Source: an uncultured Oscillospiraceae bacterium
GTDB taxonomy: Bacteria; Bacillota; Clostridia; Oscillospirales; Oscillospiraceae
Reading direction: 5' to 3'
Length of the DNA stretch: 10,368 nucleotides
Assembly: GCA_900758315.1 (NCBI GenBank)
Contig: CAAERF010000609.1
Coordinates: forward strand, 1-10,368
In this document: in pieces, positions 10,192 through 10,368 of the stretch
How the letters are laid out: the number at the start of each line of letters is the position of its first letter
How positions within the stretch are numbered: the stretch's first letter is position 1
Program-made: the position numbers and the translations under genes
The notes under the pieces: generated by a model
Database searches by the model: none
Told to the model about the DNA's origin: nothing
The model's input: only the letters and a program-made list of their open reading frames with translations

Positions 10192-10368
10192 ATGAAAGAA
10201 TTTACCATTGGCAAAAACGACGCCGGACAGCGGCTGGACCGCTGGCTGGGCAAGAATCTACCGCTCCTGCCCGCGGGCCTGGCCCAGAAGTACATCCGCA
10301 TCAAGCGGGTGAAGGTAAACGGCGGACGCGCCCAGCGGGACCAGCGGCTCAGTGCGGGCGATGTGCTG
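10192..10368 (+). CDS. RluA-family pseudouridine synthase, 5' part only
   Basis: The first 59 codons are present; the gene runs off the window. MKEFTIGKNDAGQRLDRWLG followed by AQKYIRIKRVKVNGGRAQRD and RLSAGDVL is the N-terminal S4 RNA-binding domain of RluC/RluD-type enzymes, which isomerise uridines in 23S rRNA. The catalytic HRLDxxTSG-type segment lies beyond the edge, so the subfamily cannot be fixed. ATG at 10192 follows GGGAGAGGG. Confidence 0.88.
   Translation, partial: MKEFTIGKNDAGQRLDRWLGKNLPLLPAGLAQKYIRIKRVKVNGGRAQRDQRLSAGDVL

Overview
The window reads as the integrase end of a prophage (or phage-like integrative element) joined to host chromosome of a Firmicute. The host side (about 7720-10368) is GC-rich and carries a DUF177 (yceD)-rpmF pair, an RluA-type pseudouridine synthase start and strong AGGAGG ribosome binding sites. 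Together these suggest a Clostridia member, most likely Oscillospiraceae-like. That placement is an inference from gene style, not a species call.

Prophage part (1-7466). The left edge looks like the end of an insertion sequence that cuts off a Bro-N antirepressor gene. Next come small early-region genes on both strands: a 57-aa protein, an overlapping 79-aa ORF, a YjcQ-like protein, an 86-aa protein and two small Cro/XRE regulators. A genetic switch follows at 2081-2247. It has divergent near-consensus promoters and three related operator-like palindromes, with a CI/LexA-type self-cleaving repressor to the right. Between repressor and integrase lies a cargo region (3030-6125) of four genes: a protein with a C-terminal phage Mu gpF-like domain, a 373-aa Cys-containing protein of unknown function, and a 90-aa protein overlapping a DUF4160 protein. 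In Gram-positive temperate phages this slot usually holds lysogenic conversion or superinfection-exclusion genes. A tyrosine recombinase, its terminator and repeats that may be attP arm sites finish the element.

The most striking signal is a perfect 77-bp duplication of the 3' end of the repressor gene (2943-3019 and 4201-4277). It brackets a 1258-bp unit containing the gpF-domain gene. After the identical stretch the two copies end differently (IVSR-stop and IVER-stop). They therefore look like the 3' ends of two related repressor genes brought together by recombination, with a different cargo gene behind each. Both cargo genes start with the same peptide pattern, MG(L/F)FN(K/R)LFG. I read this as an exchangeable cargo slot anchored on the repressor 3' end.

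Host part (7467-10368). Divergent tRNA-Gln(CUG) and tRNA-Leu(GAG) genes have consensus promoters and clear terminators. The tRNA-Gln 3' end faces the integrase and is the likely integration target. On the minus strand follow a class-3-type aldehyde dehydrogenase, rpmF (L32) and yceD, and on the plus strand the first 59 codons of an RluA-family gene cut by the window edge.
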